64,000 nucleotides of DNA, taken from assembly GCF_015832195.1 (NCBI RefSeq), contig NC_052046.1, positions 36,608,911-36,672,910 of the forward strand, read 5' to 3'. The notes under the pieces are model-generated. The model was given only the letters and a program-made list of their open reading frames with translations. It was not told where the DNA came from and ran no database searches. This document shows, one piece after another, positions 15,386 through 28,837 of this stretch; the first letter of the stretch is position 1, and each line of letters opens with the position of its first letter. Source of the DNA: Motacilla alba alba. Taxonomy: Eukaryota; Chordata; Aves; Passeriformes; Motacillidae. The position numbers and the translations under genes were made by a program.

Positions 15386-17164
15386 GACTTAAATTTGTGC
15401 TTTCTGTGCTACTTGGGGGTTCATGGGCATGCCAAGAAAAAAAAAGTTTGTTGTTGATCATTAGAAGTATATTTTCAGTAGACACAGTGAATTTTTAAGA
15501 ATAGAGTAGAAGCTCTTTCTGTTTATTTTTTGCCTTTTCCCCCCAGTTTTTACTCCATGCAAGATTTCAGTGAGACAGCACAAGCAGATATACTGCTAGT
15601 CCCAGTAAATACATATAGTGGTAGCTGCCTGTGAGACTCGAAGTGGAAGACCAGGCAGCAACTTTTGGCACTGGAAGGGCTAAAATGGTTAATTCTGTAT
15701 TTACATCAGTATAAATTTTGAGGTGCAGGCTGCATTTTGTGCTAGTCATTAAACTGTAATAGCAACCAATGAGATTTCAGCCAAGGGGAGGAGAAGAAGA
15801 ACCCACAGCTGAGAGACACTGACAGGTTGTCATGACCTGACAAAATTAATCTTAAAGCAATGCAAGAGTTGGCTCAGTCAATCCCAGAACTATTTGTAAT
15901 TACCACTGAAAATTTGATGAAGGCAGGAAATGTAACAGAAGACTCAAAAAGTGCATCATGACACCTGCACAGCAGATTGTACTATAAAAACCTGATTTCC
16001 TCTGAAGGGAGATAAGAGGTGATGCTGACATGCAGGAGCAGGACACCTGGCACATCTCTGGGCACTGTTGAGGGTTTTTATACCTTCTCCTGTGAGGCTT
16101 TCCAGAGCGTGGTTTAAATGGATTACTAGAAGGTGGGTACAGATTTTGCTGGATAAATGCATCTGGTGACAATGACTTCTGGCCCCACTGATGAGATACT
16201 TCAAGCAAAGTTCAGAAGTTCTTGGTTTATTTTGATTTTTTTTTTCTCAGTCTGGTCCCAATTAGTGTTTTTATTGTTGACCTGAATGCTGGACTGTGGC
16301 ATGTGCTTCTGACATCTACAGATGATGATGAACTGGGATGCACTGCCCCGAAGCACTGGAATAATAATAATGATCTTGGCAAACTGGAAAAGTGGTTTGG
16401 TTAATAAAAAGAATTATTCTGAAAAAGGACAGGCGCAAACACTTGTTTGTGCAAACAACTTGTTTGCATCCCTGTGTGGGAAACTTCTTCCCCTTCTGAT
16501 AGCTGGCAAGCTGCTTCTGGACACAGAAGAGAAAAGGAGAAATACAAACCCCTACATCATCAGCACAAGACATGAAAGATGTTATCTCATACTGCTCATG
16601 CATGCTGATCAGAGATATCTGGGAGGTGGCTGAGGCAGGGAGTGCCACATGAGGGTGCCTGTTGGGCGTCCTCATCCATGAAAAGGGTAAACACAAGAAC
16701 AGCTTTGGATGTTGAGTCCTTGGGTACTAAGTGGCCCTGAGGCCATCTGTCCATGGAGAGATGGCCTTGGAGATGCCTGGACTTGGAAGCAAGCACTGTG
16801 GCGGGTAAGAGCAGAGATTATTCTGTTCTCCTTGTCTCCTTACCTCTCCCTCCTCCTTCCTTGTACCTTGTTTCTGTACAAATAAAATTAGGACAAACAG
16901 GAACCAAAACACCTGGAGGACCATGAACAGCTGTGATAAAGGATGCAGCAAACACAGATTATTTTGGAAGGCATGGATTTTGTGCCATCTTCCTTTCCAC
17001 AGAGACCAATGCAGTGGAGGGGAACATGGGATCAGGGATACCCCCATGTACAGTGCTTTCCTGTACTCTGCAGGGGCTTGAGGCTATTAAGTATCAGCCT
17101 CTGGTTGCTGCAGAAAAAAAAACCCCAAAACAAAAGCAGTAGAAAGTGGAAAAGTATGTTTATA

Positions 17165-17196
17165 GACATAGATCCTTTAAGAACAGGATCTATGTC
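17165..17196. repeat. Perfect inverted repeat, 12-bp arms and 8-base loop
   Basis: GACATAGATCCT (17165-17176) and AGGATCTATGTC (17185-17196) are exact reverse complements separated by TTAAGAAC. It would form a hairpin in single-stranded DNA or RNA. No gene is adjacent. Confidence 0.9.
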
Positions 17197-20100
17197 CAAA
17201 CCAGGGCTGGAGGGCTCTGGGCATGGCAGCTGTGGAGACACACCAGCATTGCGGTCAACTCACTGTGATGATGGGAGGGATGGAGCTGCAGGTTGGGATT
17301 GTGAATTAGAATTCAGCCTATACCTGGGGCTGGAAAAGGCTTTTTCCTCAGTGCAAGTCCCTGTGCAACTCACATTTGGATGTGGGCTTGTCCATGCCTG
17401 CCCAGCAAAGGCAGTTCGTGTCCAAGGTCTGCAAGGCAACTGATGGGAGATGAGTGGCTCTTTTGGGAGCCCACCATGAGCCCACAGCAGGGCTGGCAGG
17501 AGCCCTGGTCTGGCTTGCTGGGTTGCATCACTGTCTTGAACAGAGGTTGCTGAAGCACTTAGTGGGGATGCACAACTGCTGATATCACATGTATGAAAGC
17601 AAAAGGCTCTGGCCAGACATGGTTGCTGCATCTCCAAGGGAAAGAAGAACACAAATAGGATAAAGGTAGGGGAGAAAGGACAAAAAAAATGTATGAGCTG
17701 TTACAGAGATGGAAGAAAAATACGGCTGCAGTTACACTGAGCACAGAGAAAGTGAAACTGTGTCTTGGGCAATCACTCTATGGCTGCCGGTTCAACTCAG
17801 GCATGGAGAGACTGATGTGGGAAGGTGTGGGGGCAGAAAGTGCCAGGGCACAGACAGCTGTTTTGGACTAGCAGGACGTTCACTATCCTATCGTGAGATT
17901 TAAGCTAGAGTTCAGGAATGTGGCCAGCTCATATGAGAATTTTATTTGGACATATCAATCAGACTGCATCAAATCCTGGCTGAAACATCACAAGGCTGGC
18001 AGGGAAACAGTCATCTTCATCTGACCTTTTTCTTGTTTTTTTGGCCAAATTGGAGCAGTGTGTACTTGCTTTGCTCATATGGTAAAGGCAGTACTTCCTC
18101 CTAAAGATGCTTTGGAGGAAGACCAATGAAAACAGCCTGTTTTGGGACAAAGACAGCAGCTAAATGTTGGTTTTCAGCATAAGCAGAGCAAAATTCCTCC
18201 AGAAAAGGACCCTCAAGGACTGATTTACCCATGGTAGCAAAGATTTTAAGGTACCTGGGTGCATAATTTTCAGGGAGAAGGTAGAGGAGCTTCTCATTGT
18301 GGTGCAATGTAGAACTCTTTTCTACACTGGTGTTGGAGCTGTGCATTGCTCAGATGAAGGATCCAATGCCCCAGCAAAAATCCCAGTGTGGGGATCCTCT
18401 CTTGTGGGGTTGCCAGGCTGGTTTGAATCAAGAGCTGTGTCTGCAGTCAAAATACAGGCTACTGGGAACCCCAGGTAGACAGATTGGGGGTTTTGTAGCT
18501 ATGGGAAGATTCACCAGGGCTAAAAACCTGTTCTCATGCCTTCCACTGTTTCTGTCCTGGGCGAGGGTGTTGGGGGCGATGGTGACTGCTACCCACTGCC
18601 TCCTCCCAGAAGCAGGAGTACACCAGGTCTGACCTGAATCTTGCCAGACATGACTGAACGCTGTGAAACAACATGTCTGGCTTTCTTTGAGTTTCTCTTT
18701 TTTTTGTTCTTCTAGTCTAACAGGCACCTTCAGCAGAGAATTTGCTGTTCTTCAATTCTGGTTGTGTCAGTCTCGCAAACTGATCTGGTAGGCAGTGCTG
18801 CTGATGCAGTGGCAAGAGCCTGAGGGAAACTGAAATCCTGCCATTTTCTAGAGTAACTTTGTGAGGACTAAGCAGCCCAGAGCCCTGCAGAGCTACAGCA
18901 GGCAAGGCTCTGCACACTCTTGCAAAAAGGTAATGGTAAGCCTGAAGGCCCAAACCCATTGCATTCTAAGACTCACCTTTTTTCTCACTCAGATATTTTT
19001 TATTTCTCAGTGCTTCCAGTTATTTGCTGCTTTTATGGTCCTGATGATCTACTATGTGATTGGACATGTGGCTCTCCCAAGGTTTCTTGAATACTCCTCT
19101 GTCTGTCTTTGAGGCAGAGGGTACCTTTTCAGTGGTGACATGTGGCACTTTTCCTCCTGCATCCTCAGACACCCCCACCACATCTCTGAGAGCCCCAGCC
19201 ACCACTGACTACAAGCTCTGCTTTGGAGACATGGGCTGGGAACAGTACAGCCTAAGGGAGGAACTGGGAAGTCCCAGCTCCAGCCCAGACTGTATCTCTC
19301 CATCTCCAGTGCATGGCTGGGCAGATTATCTGCTGCCTGTGCTTTAGTTTCCCCATCTTTGTAGATGACATCAATACCTGCAAGTCTTGCTATGGAAATT
19401 AATTACATGTGGCTGTGGTCTGAAAACTGGCCAAGCTCATGCCATCTCTGCAGAGGATCTACCCTGTGACACTCAGAAAACCAGCCTGGCATCACACACC
19501 AAGTGACATCCACACCTCTTCTTGTCAGAAGAAGAGTGGCAAACCAATCCAGATGCAGTAATGCATGGGTGCAGGTAGAAACTGAGGCTGGCAGCAGCAT
19601 CCATCCCATCAACTCACCGTATCTAGGCAGGGATGGCAGGGGAGCCTGAGCTTGTGGCACCCTTAAGTAGAAGCATGGTGTGCTGCCCTGGCAACCAGCT
19701 CTGCCTTTGAGTGCAGGGAACCAAGGAATTTCTGTAGCCCTGTTACAGTACAGCAGGATGCCCTACAGGATATAACATTCCTCTTGGAGGCCATGCCTGG
19801 ATTTTGACATGACAGCTGCATAGTTCAAGATATAGAGGCCAGTGCAGCTTCCTGCCAGTCTGCCTTTCTGCCAGAGGGACAACAGCTTTGTTACCCTGGA
19901 GGCTGACTTTCCTGCACAAGGCCCCCCTCTTAGGTTGTCTGCTCAGGGTCCCATTTGCCCCGCTCTCCACTGGGTGAAAGCACCCCTGCTTCCTCCAGAC
20001 GATGTGGCACCCACTTTTGACCTTAAAACACCCTGCTGCAGGGCTGATTCCACCCAAGCACTGTGGAGATATACACCCTGTGTACAGTTCCTCCAAGGCA

Positions 20101-20989
20101 CCTGAGACAACATGCTGGGCATTGCTTCTCCATGTGGCTGCTGTGTGGAGCAGTGCTGCCCCTGAAAAACTGTGCCAGGCTGCAGGGCACTAGCTACTGT
20201 GCATCCAGCTCACTGCTTTGTAGTCCTGAAGATGCCTGTCTGCCTCACTGTCCCTGCAAAGGCAGGGCACAACTAAATCTCCCACCAACAGGCTTTTGAC
20301 ATTTTTAAATTAGGGGAAATAATTTTAACCATGGGCAGCTGATCTGCAGCTCACTCTCCATCCATGCCTAGAGAGATGTGGAGCTGGCACAAGAGTCTGC
20401 ACTACTTCCACACAAGTGGCAGGCAGTGGCTCCCCTGTGCATGTGTGTGCATGAGGGAGGTATAGAAATAACTCATTTGTTTGGGAATACTGGCAATGGA
20501 GGTTTTCTGATAGCAGAGATTGTCTGGATTGAGTGATGTCACTTTATTTCCCAATGGAATTTTTTTGGTGTGGTGGACAATGTGGAAGATCCAGTTGTAC
20601 CTTTTACAGGTAGTCACCCTGGCTGTTGTTCCCTGTGTTAGCCCACTGATGCCTCATAGAGATCCTGATCCTTGACTTGATTTGAATTTCATTAAACTAC
20701 AAGGACTGTTGTCCAGCTATGATTGCTAGGGATATTTGCAGCTGCTTTTGGGTCCAAAGGCACCCACTGGTGATGAGAACAAAACTGAGAGAGACAGTGC
20801 ACCCAGCTACATGTCAATTGGACAGGGTCCTGCGCCTTTTCAGGTCTGACAGGGAACCTGGCACCAGTGAAGGCGAGTTCTTTTTTAAGCCTACATCAGG
20901 TGTTCTTTGCTTCAATCTTTAATACTAAGATTGGTTGTCCTCAGGATAGTTGAGCTGAAAGGCAGGGATATGGAGTGGAATAAAGCCCC

Positions 20990-21986
20990 TGTAATTCACA
21001 GGGAAATTGTCCCTACTGGTGTATCCCAGGGTTCAGTGTTGGTGTCAGTCCTGTTTAAAAGCTTTATTGATGATTTGGATGAAGGGACTGATTGCGCCTG
21101 CAGTCAGTTTGCAAATGACACCAAGCTGGGTGGGAGTGTTGATCTTCTGGAAGGCATTGCAGAGGGATCTGGACAGTCTGGAATGGTGGACTGAGGCCAA
21201 TTGTATGAGGTTCCACAAGGAAAAGTGCCAGATGCTGCACTTGGGTCATAAGAACCTCACATGATGAAGGGAAGAGTGGCTGGAAAACTACCCAGCAGAA
21301 AAGGACCATGGGGTACTGATCAACATCTGGCTAAACATGAGCCAGCAGGGAGCTCAGGTGGCCAAGAAGGACAATGGAATCCTAGACTGATGGACGGAAT
21401 CCTGACAGTAATAGTTTTGGACCAGGACCATGGGACGTGACTATCCCCCTTGTACTGGACACTGGTGAGCCCCGCCCCCCCCCCCCCCCCCCTTGAATGT
21501 GGGGCTGTGTACAAAGTGTACAAAGTGTACAAAATGCGTACAAAGCTGTGCCTAGATTTGTACACCTGACATTGCACACCTAGTGTAAGAAAGACATTGA
21601 TGTGCTTGAGCATGTACAGAAAAATGGAGCTGGGGAAGGTTCTGGAGCATAAGTCTCATAAGGAGTGACGGAGGGAGATGGTGTGTTTAGCCTGAAGAAA
21701 AGGAAACTACCTGAAAGAAGGTTGTAGCCAGGTGAGGATTGTTCTCTGATCCCAGAGAAACAAGTTGCACCATGGAGGTTTAGATTGGATATTAGTAAAT
21801 TTTTTTTCAATGAAAGGGTTGGCAAGCACTGAAAATGGCTGCCCAGAAGTCACCATCTTTGGAGGCATTTAAAAGACATGTAAATGTGGCACTTGGTTTA
21901 GTGGTGGTCTTGGTAGTGCGAAGTTAACAGTTGGACTTAAGGTTATTAATGCTATTTTCCAATCTTAATAATTCTGTGATTCTGTG
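20990..21986 (+). mobile_element. CR1 LINE 3' fragment, plus orientation
   Basis: The plus strand retains degraded CR1 reverse-transcriptase C-terminal sequence ([49 protein letters not shown]) broken by frameshifts and stops. This is followed by the CR1 3' region (GGTTTAGATTGGATATTAG) and ends with two ATTCTGTG octamers at 21971-21986, the hallmark CR1 tail. The middle contains an 18-base C run and a small TGTACAAAG tandem expansion not expected in CR1. It is 5'-truncated and dead. Confidence 0.9.
21475..21492. repeat. Homopolymer run of 18 C
   Basis: An uninterrupted run of cytosines lies inside the CR1 fragment. Runs like this are prone to length error in assemblies. Confidence 0.9.
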
Positions 21987-24900
21987 GTTCACTTTTGCTG
22001 CGTAGCTTTTACCTCTATTGCCCTAAGGCTCAATTACAGATCTTCTGGGAAATGTAAATGGATAGACAGGGCTCTCCTTTTATAATTCTTGGTCCTTAAG
22101 TGCTTGATGGTTTTCAGAGTGCTGGTGTCTGTGTACCAAGTCATTTATGCCCAGCCAAACTGCATTCCATACTACTTTTGCATCTTTTCATGAGTAACCT
22201 GAAAGTCTCAAAAAACCCCAGTAGCTTGTTGAAAGCAGAAACATAAGAAACTTTCTGGATTTAGCTCTCTGACTGTACAATGTGCTTACTATGCTGTATC
22301 ATGCCTTGATTTACACTAACTCAACTCATCAAGTCCAGTGCTTCCTTAGAGGGAGCCCAGCCCACAGGTAACCCAGAAAACTCATATGCTTTTTGGTGCA
22401 GTGGAATATCTGTTCCACCTACATCCAATCCTTTGTTTTATTGAACTCCACAGCTACCATCAGTGACTCCTCCCTGAAGTGTCCTCAAAAGTGGTATTTA
22501 TACATGGCAGCCACTTGTATCTGGTTTATGTAATCCTACTAGGGATGAAATCAGGAGAACCCCATGCTTCTGGAACATTTAGGTTGCAAAATCACACTCT
22601 GGACAGGCAGTGTGATCCTTGGTGGTATGAACAGGGTCTGCTTGCCCCCTGCCCCTGGCTGGCTGTGTTTATCTTCCCTTATTTATCTGCCATTTTAGAG
22701 TGTTGCGACTCAAGATTTTGTGACACTCTTCCTCCTCCCATGTGGATACCAGCTGCCAGCACACACAGGACTGGCAGCAACATTATCTCACTGGTGCTGG
22801 CCGGAGAGAAGTCATACTACAAAAGCTAAGATGAAATGAAATTCTTACAAGCTCTGTTGCTGCATCTCCCCAGTGCTGTAGGCTGGTCTTGGTTTTGCTC
22901 TCCTCTCATCTGCCTAGGATTCTGCCAGTGTTGCTTGTTCCCAAGCATGAAATCCAAATCAAGTGAGGGTGGGAATAGCCAGGTCACCAGCCTGCCTTCA
23001 CAGTTCCCTCTCTCCCTGGGAGCACATACTTTTTAAATTTTTTTTTTCCTCAGGAAGAACTGACTTGTCATTTCTCACGTTAATTTTACATAATTCCCTT
23101 TTAATGTGATTATCCTCCTTCACGTAATTTATTCTCACAGGTGCTTATAGCACTTCCCTGCAATAAACAATATTAATTAATGAGCTGTTTATCCCTTACC
23201 CTACATTGTTAACCAAGCTATTTAATAAAATCATACCAGACATCTGGCCTAGCAATACCTGACTAGTGGTGGGGCAGCCACCTCTTTTATCAACATTCTA
23301 CATTCAGCTGATGGCAGATATTCAGTGCCAGGCACTTAGCAGCCATCTCACCAGTGTCTGCAGGGCTGACACAATTTGTCATATTTATTAAAATCTTGTA
23401 CTGACTAAGGCTGCAGCCCAGAAGAATGCTTAAACATGTTTTTAACTGCATAGGTGCAATTAAGTACCCTTAATAGTTGTATGACATGACTATATATTTA
23501 AGTGCTTTCTAAACTGCAGCTTTCTTGAGGTTTCCATTCTTGGCATACCACACAGCCTCCCATTTTGCCGCTCCTTCTTTTCCAGCATGGAGAAACCTCC
23601 CCTCACCTTTGGGAATTCCCCATATGCCCCATGCTAGGTGAGATGGGTCTGGAGTTGTGTCCAGGTTCTCCCTGGGCACAGCTGTAAGACAGTCCCTGTT
23701 CAGCATGACCAATAAACACTGCAGGCAATTCTGCCCCCATCCTACTTGCCAGCGATGGACTATGGTCCTTCCTGGGCTCCCATATCTGTTTCCTGGTGTT
23801 ACTGCCTAGCTCCACACTCTCCCTGTCCTGAGCCAGGACAAGGTCCAACTCTAAGGTTTTGGTTTTTGCAGAGGGTGTTGTGAACCTACCTTTTCCTTGA
23901 AGAATTGTCTTCCTCCCCAGCTGAGCCAGGGATGGGCATGCAGCCTGGCTTTGGAGCTGTGTGTAGCTTGGAGGCTGTCAGGCACCCTCCAGAAGCAGCT
24001 GAGAGCAGTAATTCCTTAATAGCTCCTTTGGCACTGAACAATGTTTGGGATCTGCTTACGGTATCTCATGAGGTATGTACACATGAGGTAGATGGGGTCT
24101 CTGCATATTGCTGGACTCCTGTGTCCTGTGCACCAGCCTAGCACCCTGCTCATGATCTTGCCTATGAAACTGTAACTTCCTGGACACAGCTACACAAGGA
24201 CAGATGCAGAAATTAGTGGTGATTTCTCCACATCACTGGAGCAGATGTCAGGGAAAAGGGCAACCCTAGGCTGCTGCAGTGCAGTCAGAGAAGGCAACAG
24301 AATCTTCTCCCCAGCTATTGCAAGCTGATCTGGATACACCTCTGCTCTGTGCCTTTGGTACCTGCCTGGAAAATGCAGACACCCCCAGCAACTGCAAGCA
24401 TAACCTGTATCTGAAAAATGAAAAGCATGACCAAGGAGTGCAAGAGGAAGGGATGGCAAGGCAAGGCGGGGCAGCAGCAGCAGCAGCTGAAGGAGTGCTC
24501 AGCTCTGTAGGGCTGCCACTGTGTATTGCAGAGGCTGCCAGCCCTGCCTGCACTGGCAATTGCAGAGCTTCATCACCCTTCACACTGTGCCTCCCTCCCA
24601 GCCAGTGAGGCTGTTGCCCTCACATTCAATGAATCCTGGTGACTTCTGAGCTAGCTGCAAAAAATCATGCCACTCCCAACTGAGAAGGAACTCAGCCAGA
24701 CTATTGAAAACAAAGTAAAATAAATGGACTGTACTGAGGAAGCAGCTAGGAGGAGATAGGAAGGGAAGGCATGACTAAGAGGCAGCCTGGAAAGTCCTGG
24801 ATTTGTTTGCGGGGTATAGGTGAGCTGGGATTGGTGACTGCTATGATTGTTCTTTGCCACCTGGTTGCATAATGACAGACTGATTTCCTGAGGCTGCTGG

Positions 24901-26622
24901 GATATAGCACGGCAAAATAGTAATCCAGGAGAGAAGAGCCTTCAGTGGAGATCCAGGGTCAGTCCTCACCATGCTCTTGGCTTGCTATGTGGTGCAGGCC
25001 AGCAGTACCACAGTGACAACCTGTCCCTCCCAGTAGCCTCCTTTTCTGGCCTTTGCCATGCATGCAGGCTCTGGGTCCAAACAGAACTGGTGCCAGCCTG
25101 GACTCGATGACATTGTCATAGCTTCAAAGTTTCTGGAGACAGAGAAAGAACTTGAGTTTTCAGGACAATCTGTTCAGCAGATGTTGGTTGCAAATGAAAA
25201 TTTGAAGGAAGAAGATTTACATTCAGCAAAGATACTAGATTGAAAAGATTAAGGTTAGTGCTGGTCCACTGAGCTAGCAATGAGGTGTGCAGATGACATC
25301 TGCAGAAGGGCGATCATTAATAAAGATGATAATGCTGCTTAAATTGCATCTGTGGTTTTAAAACTGCAGCACCTTGGGGGAGAAGGTAGAGCTCATCTGA
25401 CCCATAAAAGAGGAAGATTTGAAGTGACTTTCTTGTGGTGGCACAATCTGCCACTGGCTGGGAGAAACTCAAGTGTCCTCTTCACCAGGCCATGCATGAT
25501 ACTTCTTACAGCACAAAGAAGTATGTGGTCATGCTGGTCCATCTGCAGGAGGGACATCTGGCAGGATGGACAAGCCTGCACTGAAGAACCACGTCCATCA
25601 ACTTGTGAAGAGCACCAGCTTTTGTAGTGCTCCAAGCTCAGCAGGGAGAGGTGGCAAGCCTGCAGAGCTTGACATTGGCAGGCACTAGCAACACATCAGG
25701 CTAGAAAGCAAAGGTAATGGAAGTGCAGCCCTGCTCCTGGGAGAGGAGCTCACTGTAAATGAGATGGATTTATGAAGTGCTCTGCATCATGTGCATGAAT
25801 GGAAATAACCTTATAGAAACAGATCAATAATGATACTGTATATTCCACCTGGCTTGCCTCTGGGGACTGTAATTCCTGTCTCTTGGTGCTGGAAATGTGT
25901 GGTGTGTTCTCCCAGAAAAGAATCTGCAGTGCAGTGAAAGCATCAGGGATCCTTTCTGCAGTGAGGATCCAAACTGCTCTAAGACATTTCAGAGGTGCAC
26001 AAAATGTTCCTGCTCTGAGATGTGAAAGAGATCTCTAGTCAGACTGTTAAAGTGTAAGGATAACTCCTCATGTCAACAAGTGCTGGCACACACTAACCCT
26101 GTCCAGTGCCCCCCCATGAGATCAGTGTCAACACTCAAACATTTCCCAGTGTACTTCCAAGCAGTGAGACATAGATGTCAGTAGACTCCTTTCAGAGTTT
26201 TAGCTTGTTCAATGGTTGCAACAAAGAGAACAGGGCCAGGGAAGGAACCTGTTCTTACCACACATCCCTTGAAATAAGGCAGTTCTTTGTGTTTCCAGAG
26301 CATGCACAAGATCTAAGTCCATGTGCACAGGCATCCCAGCTGTTCCCACTCAGGATTTTTACCCATATTTCAAGTACTGCAAATCTGAGATGCAAATTTC
26401 TATCTTTTTTATAAGATAACACATTACATTTCAGGGCTTCATTAACAAAACTATCAGTAACCTCACACCACCTTTTGAGTTGCCAGCTCAGGGGAAGGCT
26501 TTCAAACATTGACCACATTTTGCACTTCCAAGTGGATACACTTGGATACACTTATGCCTGTGTATCCAAACATTGACAGATTTACAACATTATCTCAAAA
26601 AACTTCACATTCTAAATCTTTT
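21987..26622. other. Intergenic DNA, no gene recognised
   Basis: There are no coding motifs. A short CAG run (about 24473-24488) is the only simple repeat worth noting. Frames are short and overlap on both strands. Confidence 0.6.
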
Positions 26623-26628
26623 GCCTCT

Positions 26629-27300
26629 TGCAGGGTTTCGTGCCCCGGATTGGGGTGACCCCAAAAGATGAAAAAGTCTCTGCTCCAACCCGTGCCTTCA
26701 AAGAAAGACTCAGTAGTCTTCTGTTGTCCGGTCTCAAGGTTGTTTATTGTTGGTTGTCTTAAAGATTCTTCTCCTGAACTGCTGTGGCCTGTTCAGCAGC
26801 TCAGACAAAGGCACACTGCCCTCTCAGGGGGCTGGTGCCATCTTTTATATCATACATTATGTGTTACATGTTTATCCTTTTTCCTCAATGCCCGTTATCT
26901 ATATTGAATGGTGACTTTCTACTCTAAACCAATCTGTGAGTGCCAACATCACCAAAGACATGGAGGCTAGGAAGGAGAAAGAAAGAGGACAGGCCACACC
27001 CAAATCCTTCCATCTTAGAACTCCTGACCCCCATGTACAAAACTTGGACCCCTGCGTACAAGGCTTAAAACCCCCTTGTACAGCACTCAAAAATCCTTCC
27101 TTTCACTTAGTGACTACTTCTACTACAATACCTAAACTTGTGTGTGTGGCTTGTAATTCTTCATACAGAGTTAGTAATTTGCTCCATGGGCTAAGATCAA
27201 AACCCCACGTGTGTCTTTGGCTGCATGCCAGGGTCTCAGAGCCCCCTGCCAGCGACTCAGGCCATCCAGGACACCCAGAGGGATGTCCTGGGTTCCCACA
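26629..27300 (-). mobile_element. ERVK-like solo LTR 1, downstream of SVEP1
   Basis: This 672-bp element is bounded by TG...CA and flanked by GCCTCT (26623-26628) and GCCTGT (27301-27306), a 6-bp target-site duplication with one mismatch. On the minus strand it has a TATAAAAG box at plus 26842-26849 and, further along, AATAAA at plus 26743-26748, giving the U3-R-U5 order of an LTR. It is nearly the same as the LTR at 38341-39006. No internal proviral sequence adjoins it, so it is a solo LTR left by recombination. It lies in the same transcriptional orientation as SVEP1. Confidence 0.85.
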
Positions 27301-27306
27301 GCCTGT

Positions 27307-27775
27307 TATGTCATATGTGCTCCTTGTTTGGAGGAGTGGTGTTTGAGTTAAAAAAATTTCTTCCTGTTACAGTGATTCTTTACCTCATTCGTTCAAGATT
27401 CCATACCTTTAAAAATTCTAGTACTGGTGCAGAATAAAACAAGTTGTAGCTCCTTCAGTGGTGAGTGAAGCAGGTTTTAATCTGTCTGTTCATGCCAGTA
27501 GTAAATTTGGCCTTTACAGGATTAAAAATATGCCCTAGCAGAAGAAAGGAATCGAAAAATGACGTGATAACTGCATTTTTATCTGCTTATCAAATCTGGA
27601 CTAATCCAACACAACCTTTTAAGTTTGCTGGCAATTGTTTTGTCTTTTTGCTTGAGGTCTATTCTTGTAGTCTTTGCCATCAGATCCTAAAGATTATTAG
27701 ATTAATACCATTGTTGTGAGGGTTTACAAAAAGAATACCATGTTGCCTCTATATAGGTACTAAACAGGGTGCAAC
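27307..27775. other. Spacer between solo LTR 1 and SVEP1 3' end
   Basis: This is AT-rich unique sequence with nothing recognisable. It would be transcribed only if SVEP1 transcription runs past the distal poly(A) signal. Confidence 0.5.
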
Positions 27776-27781
27776 TTTATT
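27776..27781 (-). terminator. Candidate distal SVEP1 poly(A) signal AATAAA
   Basis: The minus strand reads AATAAA here, about 2.48 kb beyond the stop codon. A T-rich run ending TTTTTGT follows within about 40 bases, a typical downstream element arrangement. It lies roughly 475 bases before the edge of a same-orientation solo LTR. Confidence 0.45.
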
Positions 27782-28831
27782 TACAGTGTAAAGTGCATCA
27801 CATGGAAGTTGTTTAAAACACACAACAAGCAGTGACATAAATGACAATACAGTACTGGGTAGGGAGGGGAAAATATTCCAGCAAGTATCAAAACATCATC
27901 AATAGCACTAATATGACAGCCTCTAGTTTCAGCTATTTTGTCCTAACACCACATCTCCTTACAAAACATGTTGACTGGGTTGATCCCAGGATTCCATGTA
28001 CAAGTCACTAGTGTGAAGCTGGGGTGCCAAAAGCTATTCTCCAGCCCTAAACTGTCCAGCAATGTCCTGCCAGAACTAAGCACTCTCCTCACCACTGCTG
28101 TTCTGCTCTGGAGATGACCAGGACAATCAGCGGACACACCAGAGAAGCACACTGGAAAAGGGACAAAAATATGAGAATGACATAAATACAGATCTGCTTT
28201 TCTCACCTATGTACTCTTTCCCTTGAGATGTCCTGTGTTGCTCACTGCAGCTTCCCTTCATTTGCTGTTGAGGCAGCAAGGACATCAAGGAACAAAGTGC
28301 CTACAAATGGTGGTGACTGTGTGTTGAAATGTTGACATTACTTACTGAACACTAACTTCAGTCAAAGCTGTAAACATTGATGGCTGTGGAGCTGGGAGAC
28401 AGAAGATTTTTGCTACGTGCTAGCAGAGTCCATTAGAAAAAGAAGGTTGTGGGAGCTAAAACCACAACTCTTCAGCTGGTTGCAGCTCCCACTGGGAAGG
28501 AATCTACATTCACATTAATCTGATCCCCTAATGACTCCTATTCTTTACTATCTGTTTTTCTTTTAATTGGCTGAAAGCTCCTATGGCTGACAACTTTGCT
28601 TGTTTTTTTCTTCCCCATTTCTGGGCTCAGGCTAACAGCCATCAGTTATGTGTCAGTATTTACTAGAGCCCTGTTACTGTAACTGTGAGCTCATTTTGGT
28701 GTCCTATCACTTTCCTGTATCAGGGTTCATGCATAAAAGGAAGGTACATCCATAAAGTGGGGTGGGGCAGTTGTGCACACTCTTAATCTGGAGGGTAACT
28801 AAGCAGGAATGGGAAGCTACAGAAGGTAAAA

Positions 28832-28837
28832 TTTATT
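28832..28837 (-). terminator. Candidate proximal SVEP1 poly(A) signal AATAAA
   Basis: The minus strand reads AATAAA here (TTTATT on plus), about 1.43 kb beyond the SVEP1 stop codon. It is followed by a short TTCTGT pyrimidine stretch. It may be a chance hexamer, and no transcript evidence is available. Confidence 0.4.

Larger units (their letters stand above)
14614..20989. other. Intergenic DNA, no gene recognised
   Basis: This contains only the small direct repeat near 15.36 kb and the perfect hairpin near 17.18 kb. Open frames up to about 166 codons overlap on both strands and lack splice context or recognisable motifs. Confidence 0.6.

Noticed and set aside
16943..17443. 166-codon frame, plus strand
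   Set aside because: It has overlapping frames on the other strand, no recognisable domain, and crosses the hairpin region.
24473..24488. CAG trinucleotide run as a coding polyglutamine tract
   Set aside because: It has only about five units and sits in a frame without splice context.
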